Assembly: GCA_965649825.1 (NCBI GenBank)
Contig: OZ287704.1
Span: forward strand, 62,001-126,000
Length of the DNA stretch: 64,000 bases
Direction of reading: 5' to 3'
Source of the DNA: Penicillus capitatus
Taxonomy: Eukaryota; Chlorophyta
The position numbers and the translations under genes were made by a program. Shown here piece after piece: positions 52,703 through 63,855 of the stretch. The notes under the pieces were generated by a model. The model had not been told where the DNA came from, did no database searches, and saw only the letters and a list, made by a program, of their open reading frames with translations. Numbering within the stretch: position 1 is the first letter of the stretch; each line of letters begins with the position of its first letter.

Positions 52703-54487
52703 TTTGCCTCCACGCAGGTATCGGTCTTTTTGCGAAGTTCAAAAGAACGCGAACCGCCTACACGACCTGATGTCATCATGCATAATAGACAGATTTCGCT
52801 AGAAGTTGCATGATAGACAGATTCCCCATACGGGTCCTGATAGAAGGCCACGGGTCATGTTATACCGAGCGCAAGGTGGTAAAGAACAGACCGGCGAGGA
52901 ACAGAGCTCCGAAGCAAAAGAAATCCGGCGGGTCGAGCTATAGGATGGGATGGACAAGATACCGGCATAGCCAAATGTCCTAAGGGTCGGTCAAGTGTTC
53001 GCAGTCTCTGCTCTACACAAGACAATGGCATTGCCGGTTCTACTCGAGAACAGTGCTTCCGAGTCGAAGAAAGACAGCGATGAAGCAATTTATGTGACGT
53101 TCTGCGCACGGGAGCTTTGGTGGACCACCCTGAGAGGGCCAAGCATTTGATGACGTCGATGAGGTAGGAGTGAATAGCGTCTTCCGCTGTTGTGCGCCTT
53201 TAGATCCTTTTATCTAATAGCGCGCGTCCTGCTAAGCTTCGAAAGTAGGATGTTTCGAGAACTCTGTACTCACCGGGGCATGAAGGCATTGTTTGAATTG
53301 GCGGGCTCTTGTGTAAACATTGACAGATCTTCTAACGATCTCTCGGAGGTACAGATCTTGTTCTTACTCCCTTGATGGATGTCCCCAAATCTGAGTGTCC
53401 GAGAGTGGCCGAGGCGAGAAGGAGTGAGGAAGGGTAAAGTCGATGCCTCCCGATCGTCTTGGGTCTCTTCCTTTGTCTACTGGACCGTACCCGTTGATGT
53501 GACATCGAATCTCCGGCTGACGTGACAGATTCGAATCGTAAACGTATCCAAGGAGCCGTTCGCTTCGCCACAGACCAGCAGATAAGCTCGTGCGATTGTC
53601 ATCATCTAACAATGCGAAGTGTGATCGCTGCATTTTACACAACGGATGTCTTTAGACACTCGCCTTATCGCAGAAGATTGCTCGTGTCGTCGTCGACTGA
53701 CAAGTGCTGCTCGCACTGCAAGAACAATCACGTACATCAGTTCAGCTTCGACGTCTCTTTACCCTGGCTGTGTGGATGGACAACCGTTTTCTTTGCTGTC
53801 CAAAGCATGGGCACGGGAAAACGTGGACGGGACGCGCCGACGATGTCCTGTCAACTGCACGACAGCTAGGACGGCATTCAAGTTCGACCACGCATACCTG
53901 AGGCTGCATTTGATTCGAACCTTGCATTTGAATCCGAGCAAGAAGCGTTTTTTATCTCGCCGTCACACAGATCTTGTTCTTCTGTGTAAACATGAAGTGC
54001 GCCGCACTACACTCGTGGACATGTCTTCTTCTCGTTCTTCGCGCGACATTCGCCAGTCATGGTACCGCCTCAGAAGCATCCTTCCTTTCAACGAAGCGTG
54101 TTGCGGTGTCAGAAGGAGTTCTGCCGTCCACGGAACTGGACATCGGGGACAGGCATATGCACGTCCACGCCGCCGAAGTCAACCGCGAAACACATCAGGT
54201 AGAATCGCGCAGACGTGAGGTCATTGTAGCCGCGGAAGCTGCCTTCGCAGTCTGTCGGTGGAAGCGACGGGAGCGCTAAAGCGCGCAGCAACGTGGGGCC
54301 GACCCCACTTCACCTGGCAGTGGCGGACGGACGAGCGGATGATGCGAAAGTGCGTCCTGACGTGGAAGAAAATTTTTCAAGGCTAATCGCCTATACAGGC
54401 ACTGCTCCGCGGAGGAGCCGACATCGAAGTCACAGACGAGACAGGACTGACTCCACTCTACTACGCGGTCCTGTCCGAGAAGGTGGA
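52245..54487. repeat. 4.5-kb-period tandem duplication, right unit
   Basis: Partner of 47745-50000. It contains the intact 5' end of gene D and the 5' half of the complete ankyrin gene. Confidence 0.9.
52703..53991. other. Divergent intergenic region, right unit
   Basis: Counterpart of 48201-49504; probable promoters of gene D (minus) and the ankyrin gene (plus). No further gene seen. Confidence 0.4.
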
Positions 54488-56021
54488 GATGATAAGAGTA
54501 AGTCATCGATTATGCGCAAACGAGTGAGTGTTCGAGTGTTCGCAGGTCATGCTCGCCGAGGGTGCGAAGATCGAAGCTTCGACCTCTACGGGATGGACTC
54601 CACTCTTCTACGCCGTCTGCACTAAAAACGTGGCAGTCGTCAAGGTAACAAACCAGAAGATGATCGAAGCTCTGCGGACAGATGATTCGACAGGCTCTCC
54701 TGCTCGGCGGCGCAAACACCAAGGCGATCGACACGAGACGAAACACCGCGCTCCATTACGCATCGCTTTTCGGGACCGTCGCGACAGTCAAGGCCCGTCC
54801 TCTCTCGAGCCGGACTCTGGGAAGAACAGTTGGTCTCTGCAGGCTCTAATCGATGAAGGAGCGAACCTGATGGCGGTCGGCGAAGGAGGACAGACGCCTC
54901 TCCATCTTGCAGCGCAGTCGAAGGACGCTGAACTAGTGAAGGTGCGTTTTGACGCTTTGGTGAGAGAATTTTATGGTTGCTTCCTCTGTAGGTCCTGCTT
55001 GACCGAGGTGCAACGGTCGACGCAACTGATGATGCTGGACGGACTGCGCTTTCCTGGACGGCATCTCGTGGAGACATCGAAGTTGCAAAGGTGCGATGCC
55101 GATCCGTCCAGGTCTCACCAATGACACTTGTCGATGCAGGTCCTGCTTAGCCGAGGCGCAAAGACTACGATAGCTGACAGTCATGGACGTACTCCGCGTC
55201 AGTGGGCAGAAGTGTCAGGACACTCGAAAGTCGTAGAGGTGGGGTACAGTTCTGCTACGGTCTCGTAGAGATAGGTAGTTGTCAACGCAGACATTCACAC
55301 AGATCGAAGCGACCCGTCGTCAGCAATCTACCCGCCGTCTGATTGAGGCAGTGGAATCCGGAAACGTTGAACTCGTCAAGGTTTGCCGCCCCGACTGTTC
55401 TTTGTTTGTCACTTGGGGCGTGCCCACCCGCCGACGAAGGTCCTTCTCGACCAAGGTGCAGACATTGAAACGAAAGGCTATCACGGATGGACCCTACTCG
55501 ATTACGCAATATCTCATCAAAATCGTCAAATCTTCATGGTATGTCGACGCAACTGCTCCCGGCCTTACGAAAAACGGTCGACGGCACAGGTCCTGCTTGA
55601 CCGAGGTGCAGATATCCAGGCGACTGCCTTCTACCAGTGGACTGCACTTCATCACGCGACAGTATATTGTCGAGGGCCTGAATTCGTAAAGGTGCATTGA
55701 AGCACTCTTTCAAAGTCACCTGATGACGACGGCCGCCTTGCAGATCTTGCTTGCAAGAGGTGCATATGTCAACGCGGCTCTCAGCGACGGACGGACTGCA
55801 CTACATTTTGCAGCAGAATACGCACGTCTTGATACCGTAAAGGCGAGTTGCAGATGTTCGGGTCCTGTGGCATTTAACCTGTTCGACAGGTCCTGCTTGG
55901 TTATGGCGCATCGAAGACGATCAGGGACAAGGAAGGAAAGACACCGTTCAATTACATATGCAAGAGTCGCGGCTGTTCTTCCCAGATTCGATCTACCTTC
56001 CAGTCTCTCTTGCGTCCTTAA
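53992..56021 (+). CDS. Secreted ankyrin-repeat protein, copy 2 (complete)
   Basis: Thirteen exons: 53992-54198, 54251-54349, 54399-54497, 54546-54644, 54694-54792, 54843-54941, 54992-55090, 55140-55238, 55291-55380, 55440-55538, 55590-55691, 55744-55842 and 55890-56021, joining to 474 codons (473 aa). Exon 1 encodes a signal peptide (MKCAALHSWTCLLLVLRA); exons 2-13 are about one ankyrin repeat each, mostly exactly 99 nt and phase 0. Two introns, 54793-54842 and 55843-55889, must use GC donors because the 99-nt periodicity fixes the boundary. The C-terminal cap (IRSTFQSLLRP) matches that of the minus-strand ankyrin gene. Entry to the secretory pathway is unusual for ankyrin proteins; host- or prey-directed use is possible but unproven. 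Confidence 0.88.
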
Positions 56022-56853
56022 GGTTTGCGACGATGGATTTCTCAAATGACACGTTTTCCGTTTCAACTTGTCATCCGCATGCCATGCACGTTCAACTGGA
56101 TGGAGCTGCTGTATAAAGTTCCATCTCAACTGTTCAACTCTGTCAAAGATGATTGAATGTCTTGATTGTGTCTGCCGACGCGACATTCTCCGATTCTTGC
56201 GCTAAACGTGCGCAAACACGCGGATATTCTGCACAGCGCGGTGGAGCATGGGCCTTTTGGTCGGGAAGTTGTCGCTGCGACGAGTGTATCTATCATCAGT
56301 ACAGAACTTCGGTAGGCGCACCGCTACAGAACGAACTTTTGATGGTCCAAGTTCTCTTTCTTGTCGTTCTGTGTCCCTGCTCGACGACCCTACTGGTAGA
56401 CTCGATGCAAACAGTAAGCACATCTGTCACGCGACGCAAACGGATACGGGTGTCGCCGATCTGGGTCCTCTGGAAAACCGCAAAAGCACACACAGAGTGT
56501 TGTTGAAGATTCAGTTCGTGCAGCGCAGACTTCGAAGCTACTCGAAAACCTGGTCGAACGAGACATTGAACATCAGGAGTCCGAATCTTGAACGATAGCC
56601 AATCGTCATCATCAACACATCATTTGTTTGGTCTTTCAATGTTCCATTGACGTTTCAGTCTTTTGACAGCCTCTTAGGGTTACCTAGTGGGCGGCCTCCG
56701 ATCCCGTGTCTGCGCATCTCTCGTAAGGCAATCAGCTTGTCGCGTCTGATGGAGGGACAAAGGGCGAGAGACTGGCATTTGCTGCCTCCTGTCGACAGCT
56801 TTCGTCGATTTGTCGTTTGATGCGACGGCTTCAGTACAGACGCACGCACCTAA
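56022..56853. other. Intergenic with a PSMD5 3' remnant
   Basis: Contains the left edge of the segmental duplication. See the PSMD5 remnant at 56195-56312. Confidence 0.5.
56195..56312 (+). pseudogene. PSMD5 last-exon remnant
   Basis: Reads RKHADILHSAVEHGPFGREV and ends STELR then TAG, matching the C-terminus of PSMD5 at 20682 (HNAVEQGPFGRG ... GTELR). No upstream PSMD5 exons are present here, so it is a duplication by-product. It marks the left breakpoint. Confidence 0.75.
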
Positions 56854-58404
56854 ATGCCGGAGACACATCGTCGCATTGTCATGCTCATCGGCCTCAGCCG
56901 CGAGGGTCTTTCCCCCCACTCTTAAATAACCTCCATCGCTAACTGTTTTTGTCTAGCTCGCTCCGCGGTTGCAGAGAAGCTCCGCTCCCTCGGCTGGGCC
57001 GTCGTGCAAGTACACCCTTCCCGGATAACAACTGAAGGAGCTTACGTGACGCGCAGGGACGCCCGAGCAATCCTCTAGTCGCGGAGGAATTCGTCAATTT
57101 AGTCCTGTCTGGACGTGAAGTCGTGCTGGACGAGTATCCGATGCATCCCATGACATTCATCGAACTCGCGTGCTGTTTCTAGACCGAATACTCAACGGAC
57201 AGAACGGCGACAATGGTTTCAATGCATCGAAGAGTATCTGAAGAACAGACTTCTGAAGTAAGGGGCGAGACGGTGGGCACGGTGGTCGATTCTTCTGTCC
57301 AGATGGCCACTGTATTGGATCGGTTTGATGACAGAAGGATCCTCGCGGAACGAAGAGGGCGTCCAGCTAGAGCAAGACGCTTGGCGTGTTGCCGCCCCCA
57401 AGCGCAAGGAAGGCTTCAGCAGCGTTCTGTTTCTCTCGGACCTGCCCTGCGATCCTTCGCTCTACTTTTCGTCCTCCGCTGCCCCTCGATGTCGACACCC
57501 ACCGGCGAATGGCATTCTCCCTCTGGAGGACCGTTTCCAGTTAAGCTTGCGAAGCGTTCGGATACAAGGAGGCGAAACCCGTGTGTCTCTCTCGGCAGAT
57601 GGGATGCAAGCCTTCGGCGCCGCCATCTCGCGGACGGAGATGTGGTTTTGCTCTTCGACCTCAACGGCACGCTCACCAGTCATACAGCTCAGAGGAGATC
57701 GTCCGGGAGGAACAGACTCAGACCGGGGACAGAAGATCTCATGAAACTCAAGGTGCGGGACCTCCTCCCTCTTCTCGCGTGCACATCACACCAGTTGCGT
57801 TTCCCTCCAGGAACGTTTTCGGCTTGGGATATTCAGCTCGTCGACGCCCCGCACCGTGGATACAGTCTTGTCCATGTTCCGAGCGCACCTAGGTGAACAT
57901 CTCTTCGATCCGGAGCTCATTTTCTGCAGAGATCACACGCGACCCGTCAGCAGAAGTTCGTCCCATCGCACACGACGATAACGGGACAGACGTGTCTTCG
58001 TGGCACCAGGTCTTCAGCGGCACTACGGTCTGAAACCGTGGGACACTGTTAAGCCGCTCGGACATCTCTTCAGCGACATCCACCGAGTGGTGCTCTTTGA
58101 CGACGATCACTGGAAGGCGGTGAGAGGAGAGGAGGCAAACATGGTCATAGTACCCTGCTGGGAATCGGAGGATGCACAGGACTCCGTTCTCCGAAACCTC
58201 GTGCGCCATGTCTTGGATCAGTTGGGCGACGTCTCGTCAGATGAAGATCTACGCGGCAGGACGAAGCACCTCACGGACGCCTTGCAGCCATCCGTACCCC
58301 TGCAAGGGAACAACAACATCGCTCCGTTCCCTCAAAAGACCTTTCCGCGGCACAGATCTGCTCAAAAGCCAAAGAGCGCGAAGAATGCGAAGAGAAGATC
58401 TTGA
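56854..58404 (+). CDS. Polynucleotide-kinase-like + FCP1/NIF-type HAD fusion, copy 2
   Basis: Exons 56854-56905, 56957-57009, 57057-57133, 57183-57257, 57303-57539, 57599-57752, 57811-57945 and 58018-58404, identical in layout to copy 1, giving 389 aa. A few substitutions are visible (for example Pro for Gln after VVLDE, Leu for Val in EEYV). The same degenerate P-loop (GLSREARSA) and the same HAD motif DLNGT with Asn in place of the second Asp are present, so these losses predate the duplication or were spread by conversion. The frame is intact in every exon, which argues against a pseudogene. Its substrate or binding partner is unknown. Confidence 0.7.
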
Positions 58405-58875
58405 AGGCGGAGGGTTTCCAGAAGGGACAGATCGTTAACAGAAAGAAACAGTTCAGTGGTTGCTTTTCATGTGCGGGTAGGCGTTCAACATTCTTTCCTG
58501 AGAGGTTTGTTCCTGAATTTCGAGCCCGGATGATGTTATTCCGGAGACTTGGGCGTTTGATGGCTGTGCTCTGCTCTGAACACTGGCTTGTCCACTCTGA
58601 CTTGAGTCGTTGTTAAAATGCGCGGCAATCTGCGGAGAATCCTGCTGCGATTCGACCAAAGCGAGACGACTGCGTCACCTTTCCAACGGTGGAGACGATT
58701 CCTCGAAGCCTTGAGGCAACTGAGTCGTCACTGAGGCACGTTCCGATCGTCTGTCTCTGATTGCCCGCATCTAGTATCACACCGTGAGCAATGATCCTGC
58801 TCGAGAGTCGACGTGCTTGGCAGTCGGGAAGGGCCGATTTCGGAACAGGATGCTAGACCTGTCGTCGGGGACACA
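58405..58875. other. Intergenic within the segmental duplication
   Basis: Counterpart of 22775-23245. Nothing recognised. Confidence 0.4.
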
Positions 58876-60860
58876 TCACCGTCGGATTCTATGGTCAGCG
58901 CCGTCACTCTTCTTCTGCACCAAATGTACACCACATGAAAAAAGTGTGAGATGTATGGGGTCTGACTGGACAGGGATCATGCTGGGATGAGATCCTTGGA
59001 CAACGAGGGACTCGACGAAGGTTTTCACGGCAGGCGGAATTCTGCTTCTTCCGTTCTCTCGTGCCATTTCTTCGGCGGCTGCACGCGCCAGGTTGATCTG
59101 TATGGCGCCACAAGCTCGCCTGGTGGCCTCATCGCCTCCCGGGTTCCACTTTCTCTTTGCCATGTAGAAGGCAGCACCCGCTGCGAGAACTGCGACGCCC
59201 CCAGTGCAGAGCAGACTGAGAGCGATGCTGAATCCGGCATGCATCACAAAGACAACACCGAGTGCGGCCGTTCCGTACAGGAAAGCTAGAAGAAGCAGAA
59301 ATCGGCCGAGGGTCAACATAAAGAATCTCTGCCCCAGATCCCCAGCTGCCTGAAGAATCCCTTGGAACACGTCATTCTGGAAGCAGTCACAATCATCCAT
59401 GGCCTCTCAAAGAGATCCAGATTTCTTGCCTGGTTCTGCGCATTGGGCTGCAGCTCTGCTCTGGAGCTGGGCACCGTAGCAGTGCTTTGTGGTATACCGA
59501 TCTGCTGAACAGCTGCCGAGGATGATCCGTTTCGCATCTGGTGCCTGTCTGGTGCATCCGTTTCTTCTCGAGACGGCATTTCGCTGTCCGTCTGGATGTT
59601 GGATGCTTCGGGAAACGTTATCTGTCCCGAGCTCTCGGACGGAAGCCTGACTGGCTCACTGGTCTGGCTTCTTGCAAAATCTGCTGCGGAGCTTCTCCAA
59701 ACTTCGTTCATGACGCTCTCGAGCGCAGTCGGATCCTTAACATATCTATCACACTAGGCTCGGTATCGTACAGTAGTCAAAAAGGGGGAGCACCTCTGCA
59801 TGAGTTCCTTGGACTGCGAAATCACCAGATCCATCGATGCCTCTTCGTCATGTTCGGACGACGTATGGCGAAAGAGATCTTGTTCCAGAAGCGTCTGTTG
59901 CAGCATCAGATGCGAGAGATTCCTGGCGCATTCCTCGAGATAGTCAAACAGCTCTACCACGGGCATTTCCGTCTCATCGGGTGCCAGAAGGCTATCGAAT
60001 GTTATTTCGGCCGCTCCAGACAGTAAATGCTGTGTTGTTATGAAGCTCAGACTTCCGTTTCTCTACGCATCACTCTTTCCGAGAAACGTTTCTCACACAA
60101 AACTGCTGACCCGATCGGAGGTTACTGGATTCCAGACCGAACGCACTGAACGCATCAGAATGGATGCGGCGTAAGAGACGACGATAAGATGTGGAACGAC
60201 ACTCAAAATCTCTTCTCTCTTCAGTCCTGAGCGATCACGCATCGTTCTCCTATCACACGCTCTCTATAAGTTCGCAACAGCACACCGTGTACCTCGTGAT
60301 GGTCTCAATCATAGAAGTACACTGTTCGAGAGGGGGAAGGGCGACGACGAAGCACAGGAAGAGAGCAATGGTGCTGCAAGGTATACAATGTTCTCCCTGG
60401 GCTAGAGCGTCGACCACTTCACCGAGCACTGCCTCATCGTACGGTCGGCCGCTAAAAGGGTATTTCCCAGTAGAGTGCGTGACTCGAGGGGCACAGGATA
60501 CCTCTCAACTCTCTTCAGCTCGAGAGATTGCAGCAGACGCCGAGTCTTCTCGATGCATAGGTACTCTTTGTGCTTGAGAAATTCGAAGAGGGAGAGTCTT
60601 CTGTATCGAGCCGATTCCGCGAAGCCTGTGCCATCACGTGACGCCTCTTTGATGAAAGTGTCTGAATCTGGCGGACCCGTTTTTCGGAGGACCTCGTCGC
60701 AGGAAGCCACTTTGTAATCATCGTCCTGTGCAGCAAGAGACAAGAGCGCTGCCACTTCAGGTAGCTGCATCTGCGGTCTATGATATTCGCATTCCTTCGG
60801 CGTTCAGCCGCAAATGCCACGTCAACCGCTGTCGTACCAACTGCGGTTAAAGATTCCACA
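58876..60860 (-). CDS. Membrane protein of unknown family (multi-exon, exon joins unresolved)
   Basis: Several minus-strand frames look like exons of one gene: ~60770-60402 (MQLPEVAALLSLAAQDDDYK, charged helical), ~60400-60240 (a hydrophobic segment, CIPCSTIALFLCFVVAL), ~60010-59760 (EMPVVELFDYLEECARNL, helical, acidic), ~59711-59410 (Ser/Gln-rich linker) and 59400-58876 (two or three TM segments around FFMLTLGRFLLLLAFLYG and ALSLLCTGGVAVLAAG, then a tail ADEATRRACGAIQINLA). I do not recognise the family. Its 3' end lies inside the segmental duplication; a truncated copy remains at 23.25-23.54 kb. Confidence 0.5.
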
Positions 60861-60924
60861 GGCGACGTCGAAGCGGAGAGAGTGACGTGACATCAGAGAT
60901 GCAGTCGAACTATGGCACGTCTTT

Positions 60925-61943
60925 TCACAAGAGCTGTTTCACATCGATGCCCATAGCCGTAAGGAGAAAGAGAATCGCCAGAACGGTCGAATTCCACATG
61001 CTGTGCATCAGCATCGGCGTGGCAAGGTTTCTGGAACGAACGTACATCAGGCTCCAGACACAACTGCAGCACCATTGAAGGAAGCAAAGGGAGGAATCGT
61101 TGGCCTTACCCGACGGCTGTCAGATAAGGAAGATCTTTCATAGTCAAGTGGGCACCACCGAAGACGATGCTGCTGATGATGATGGCCTGATACGTCGGCA
61201 TCCACTTCATTAGACTTGTTAGCAGAAATCCACGAAAGACGGTCTAGAATGCACAAAGGGTTGCGTTACGAGGCTCTATTCGCATTACCTCTTCGAGGAA
61301 TGGGGCCAGGACGCCCACGACGGTTATCAGAGATAAGAAAGTGACTGGATCCAGGGAAATCATCCCAACGACCGAATCGACTGTCCCCGTGCCCGATCCC
61401 TACGATCTTCGCACAACACTCTCGTCCAGTAAAACAATCGCTGTGCCCTGCCTCGATGCCCAGGCGGGAGAGAAGGATGGCGAGCAGGGCATTGGCAGCA
61501 ATGGAGAGCACGATGCCAATCAGCGCCCAGATGAGCCATCCGTATCTTTTCTCTAAGGGCCTCTGCAGAGAGAAGCGGAACAACTCAGATTCTGCACCGA
61601 TCGTCCACCTCTGCGTCACAACATAAATAATCCCTATCCCTGTCAGCGTCTCCGCTGCCTGCAGCAGATGATCATTTCGTGCATGTCACTCACATAAGAA
61701 ACACGGCATCTCTTAGACCTGGATGCATAGAAGCAGCGTGGCCTGTTGAGAACCTGCTAGCTTGGCGAAGGAGGTCACGCCGACGAGCTTGAAGAGTGAA
61801 GGAATGAAAACGAATCCGACGGTAGCAGAGCCGAAAACCCATCCCGCCATGCCCAGAAAAACAGTCAAGCCATTCCACGGAACCTGAATCCAACAACGTC
61901 GGAAGGTCACGCCTTTTCCGACAGGGAACTTCGAATTTTTCAT
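60925..61943 (-). CDS. CPBP-family intramembrane protease (CAAX-protease/Rce1-like)
   Basis: The ATG at 61943 is preceded by an in-frame TGA, so it is taken as the start. Exon 1 is 61943-61719 (two TM segments); exon 2 begins 61658 (TM WLIWALIGIVLSIAANALLAILL). Later exons give LITVVGVLAPFLEE joined to TVFRGFLLTSLMKW, forming the EExxxR motif, then IIISSIVFGGAHL with the second-motif His, and finally LMHSMWNSTVLAILFLL, the third-motif HxxxN region, ending TGA at 60925. This is the Abi/CPBP glutamic protease pattern. Substrates are unknown. Exon boundaries between about 61404 and 61340, and near 61090, are not fully resolved. It is multi-pass in a membrane, perhaps organellar. Confidence 0.8.
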
Positions 61944-62925
61944 TGTACGCTTCCCAGCTCAGCCAATCCCATGAGGTCTCCGCTGTCGAACCCTAAGACT
62001 ATGCAGTGAGCCCTCAGATGGATGCAGGATGTTGGCTGACGATGGGATCCGACAGATCAGCGCTCTGGACAACTTCCGCCTCTCTTCCATCTTCTGCAGT
62101 AGAATCGGGATCAAGGCTGCGTGTCCGGAATACAGGCACCTTTTCTCGCAGAGACGGACAGAAGAGACCGCTTCTTGTCGCAGCGTTGTGGAGACGCGTT
62201 GGTAAGTGTGGGCGGCGACCGTTGGATCTTTCGACTGGTCGACAGTTTTCCAGTTGTCCACCTTCGGTGGCAAGATGTCGTGCAGATCGCCTCCATCTGC
62301 ATCTGCATGCCACTGGCCCAGATGCGTTGTTTTCGATCGAAGTGACGTTTGATTTCTGTATCTGCGCGCTTACCCTGCCGACGTACAGACGGCGCATCAA
62401 AAGGGTGTTCGTTCGTTACTCTAATCCCCCCGTTTCAAAAGGCGACGCAAAAGCACGCTGAAGCAATCAAGAGCTACAAGGAGCATACCTTGGCGGAGCC
62501 TTTCTATCTAGGACTCGACTCCAATAACCGCTGTCTGTTTGCGCGATGACAGTCGCAGCATGGTGTAGTGGTGCCAGAGTTTCGGGACTTCCGTTCCCGA
62601 GTGATTCACAAAATCTAAACGATCTCTTCTAACTCAGCACTCCTGAGCAACAGACGTGAATGTTCCTGCACACTCCACCGCGTCAACCTCATACATGCGC
62701 CGTTTTTTCAGCAGGGTTGTTGCTGACTGGGTACGAACGCGATTATCATCCTTGTCAGTATGGAACAGAGAAAGTGTTGTGCGCGATCGATGATGGATTT
62801 AGACCACAAGAGACTAGATTCGACCATGAAGGGAACAGCATGGCAGAACACGAGGAGAAGAAATTGGGCCGCAAAAGACGGAACGTTAAATACTCTCGAG
62901 AAAGACAAACGAATGTCTAACTAAC
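61944..62925. other. Intergenic region with a Pol III-like fragment
   Basis: Minus-strand frames around 62400-62014 (Arg/Ser-rich) might be a non-coding leader of the CPBP gene. At 62561-62572 the plus strand has an A-box match (TGGTGTAGTGGT) followed at 62582-62599 by a 5-bp-stem, 7-nt-loop hairpin, but no B box or full cloverleaf. Confidence 0.35.
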
Positions 62926-63495
62926 ATGGCAAGCAAGAAGGAAAAAATCAACACGTACCAGATATCTCAAACTCAATCGTCTAACTTTTTCTCTTTCACA
63001 GCGATCTCTCGGTCTCCCTTGGCCTCTGCCGTGCGTGAACGAGGCGTTACGCGATGGTTGCAGACAGTGACCAATGGATCCTATCTATCAACTCTGAAGA
63101 CGCTCACTGGCAGTCGTTTTCTCTGCACCATTAGTCTCGCCTCTTCATTGTCGTTTTTTTGCTCTTTCGTCCGCTGGCGTTGGAAAGAGTGTATGTTGAA
63201 AGAAGGCATTTTTGTCTATAGACACAATGTGGCATCCTACGGTGCCAGAGTGTGTGGCATACCTACCGTACGTCGTGGCAGCTCGACACACGGTGCCCCT
63301 CGCGCAGAGAGCTCCAACAGTTTCAAAGGTCGTCCGGTTGATTCAAGATCGAGGCGAGAGCTATGTCGTTCTTCCTCCATCACTCCTTCGACGGTAAAAG
63401 GAAGAATCTTTTCAAGCTTTGCAAACACATTACCCACGAGGACGTTGCGTTGCTCTGTTGGAAGTACAGCCGAGTGTGCGATGCGGCAGACCTAA
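62926..63495 (+). CDS. Hypothetical ORF(s), unresolved
   Basis: One open frame of 189 codons from ATG 62926 and an overlapping frame (63212-63397) reading HPTVPECVAYLPYVVAARHT that looks more protein-like. They could be exons of one gene with short introns. No family recognised. Confidence 0.25.
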   Translation: MASKKEKINTYQISQTQSSNFFSFTAISRSPLASAVRERGVTRWLQTVTNGSYLSTLKTLTGSRFLCTISLASSLSFFCSFVRWRWKECMLKEGIFVYRHNVASYGARVCGIPTVRRGSSTHGAPRAESSNSFKGRPVDSRSRRELCRSSSITPSTVKGRIFSSFANTLPTRTLRCSVGSTAECAMRQT

Positions 63496-63855
63496 ACCGA
63501 AAAAGACACGACAGTCCGCCGACTTGAGATTCGCCGCTCCTTGTACTTCGGTAATTAATCCAAATGCGATCTCGCTTCTTCGGCTTAGATGTGGCTCGCA
63601 AAATCAAAATGGTTGCTTTTCAGTGATGTATCTTGTTCGGAGCCCGATCTGCCCTCACTCTTCGCCTGCTTTCTCTAGCAAACTGTGTTGCGAGACGGAA
63701 CGCGGGATCTGCGATAGATGACAGTTGCGCCGCGAGGTTCACCGTTGACGTCGTGTCAATGCCTCGTTGTTAGTCGAGAAAATGACTTGTTCCGCTTTTA
63801 AACAATAAATGCTTAGCAACCATCCTTTTGTACATATTCCATAACGTTTGGCGTC
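63496..63855. promoter_or_regulatory. Promoter region of the 4-TM paralogue
   Basis: Related to 3300-3845. The shared GTTGACGTCGTGTC..TGCCTCGTT block and AATAAATGCTTAGCAAC lie at the same distance before the ATG in both copies. Confidence 0.5.

Larger units (their letters stand above)
56190..59170. repeat. Segmental duplication, copy 2 (paired with 20560-23540)
   Basis: Same orientation, offset 35630. The first ~500 bp are diverged; from about 56740 the two copies are nearly identical through the kinase-like/HAD gene to about 59130. Confidence 0.9.
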
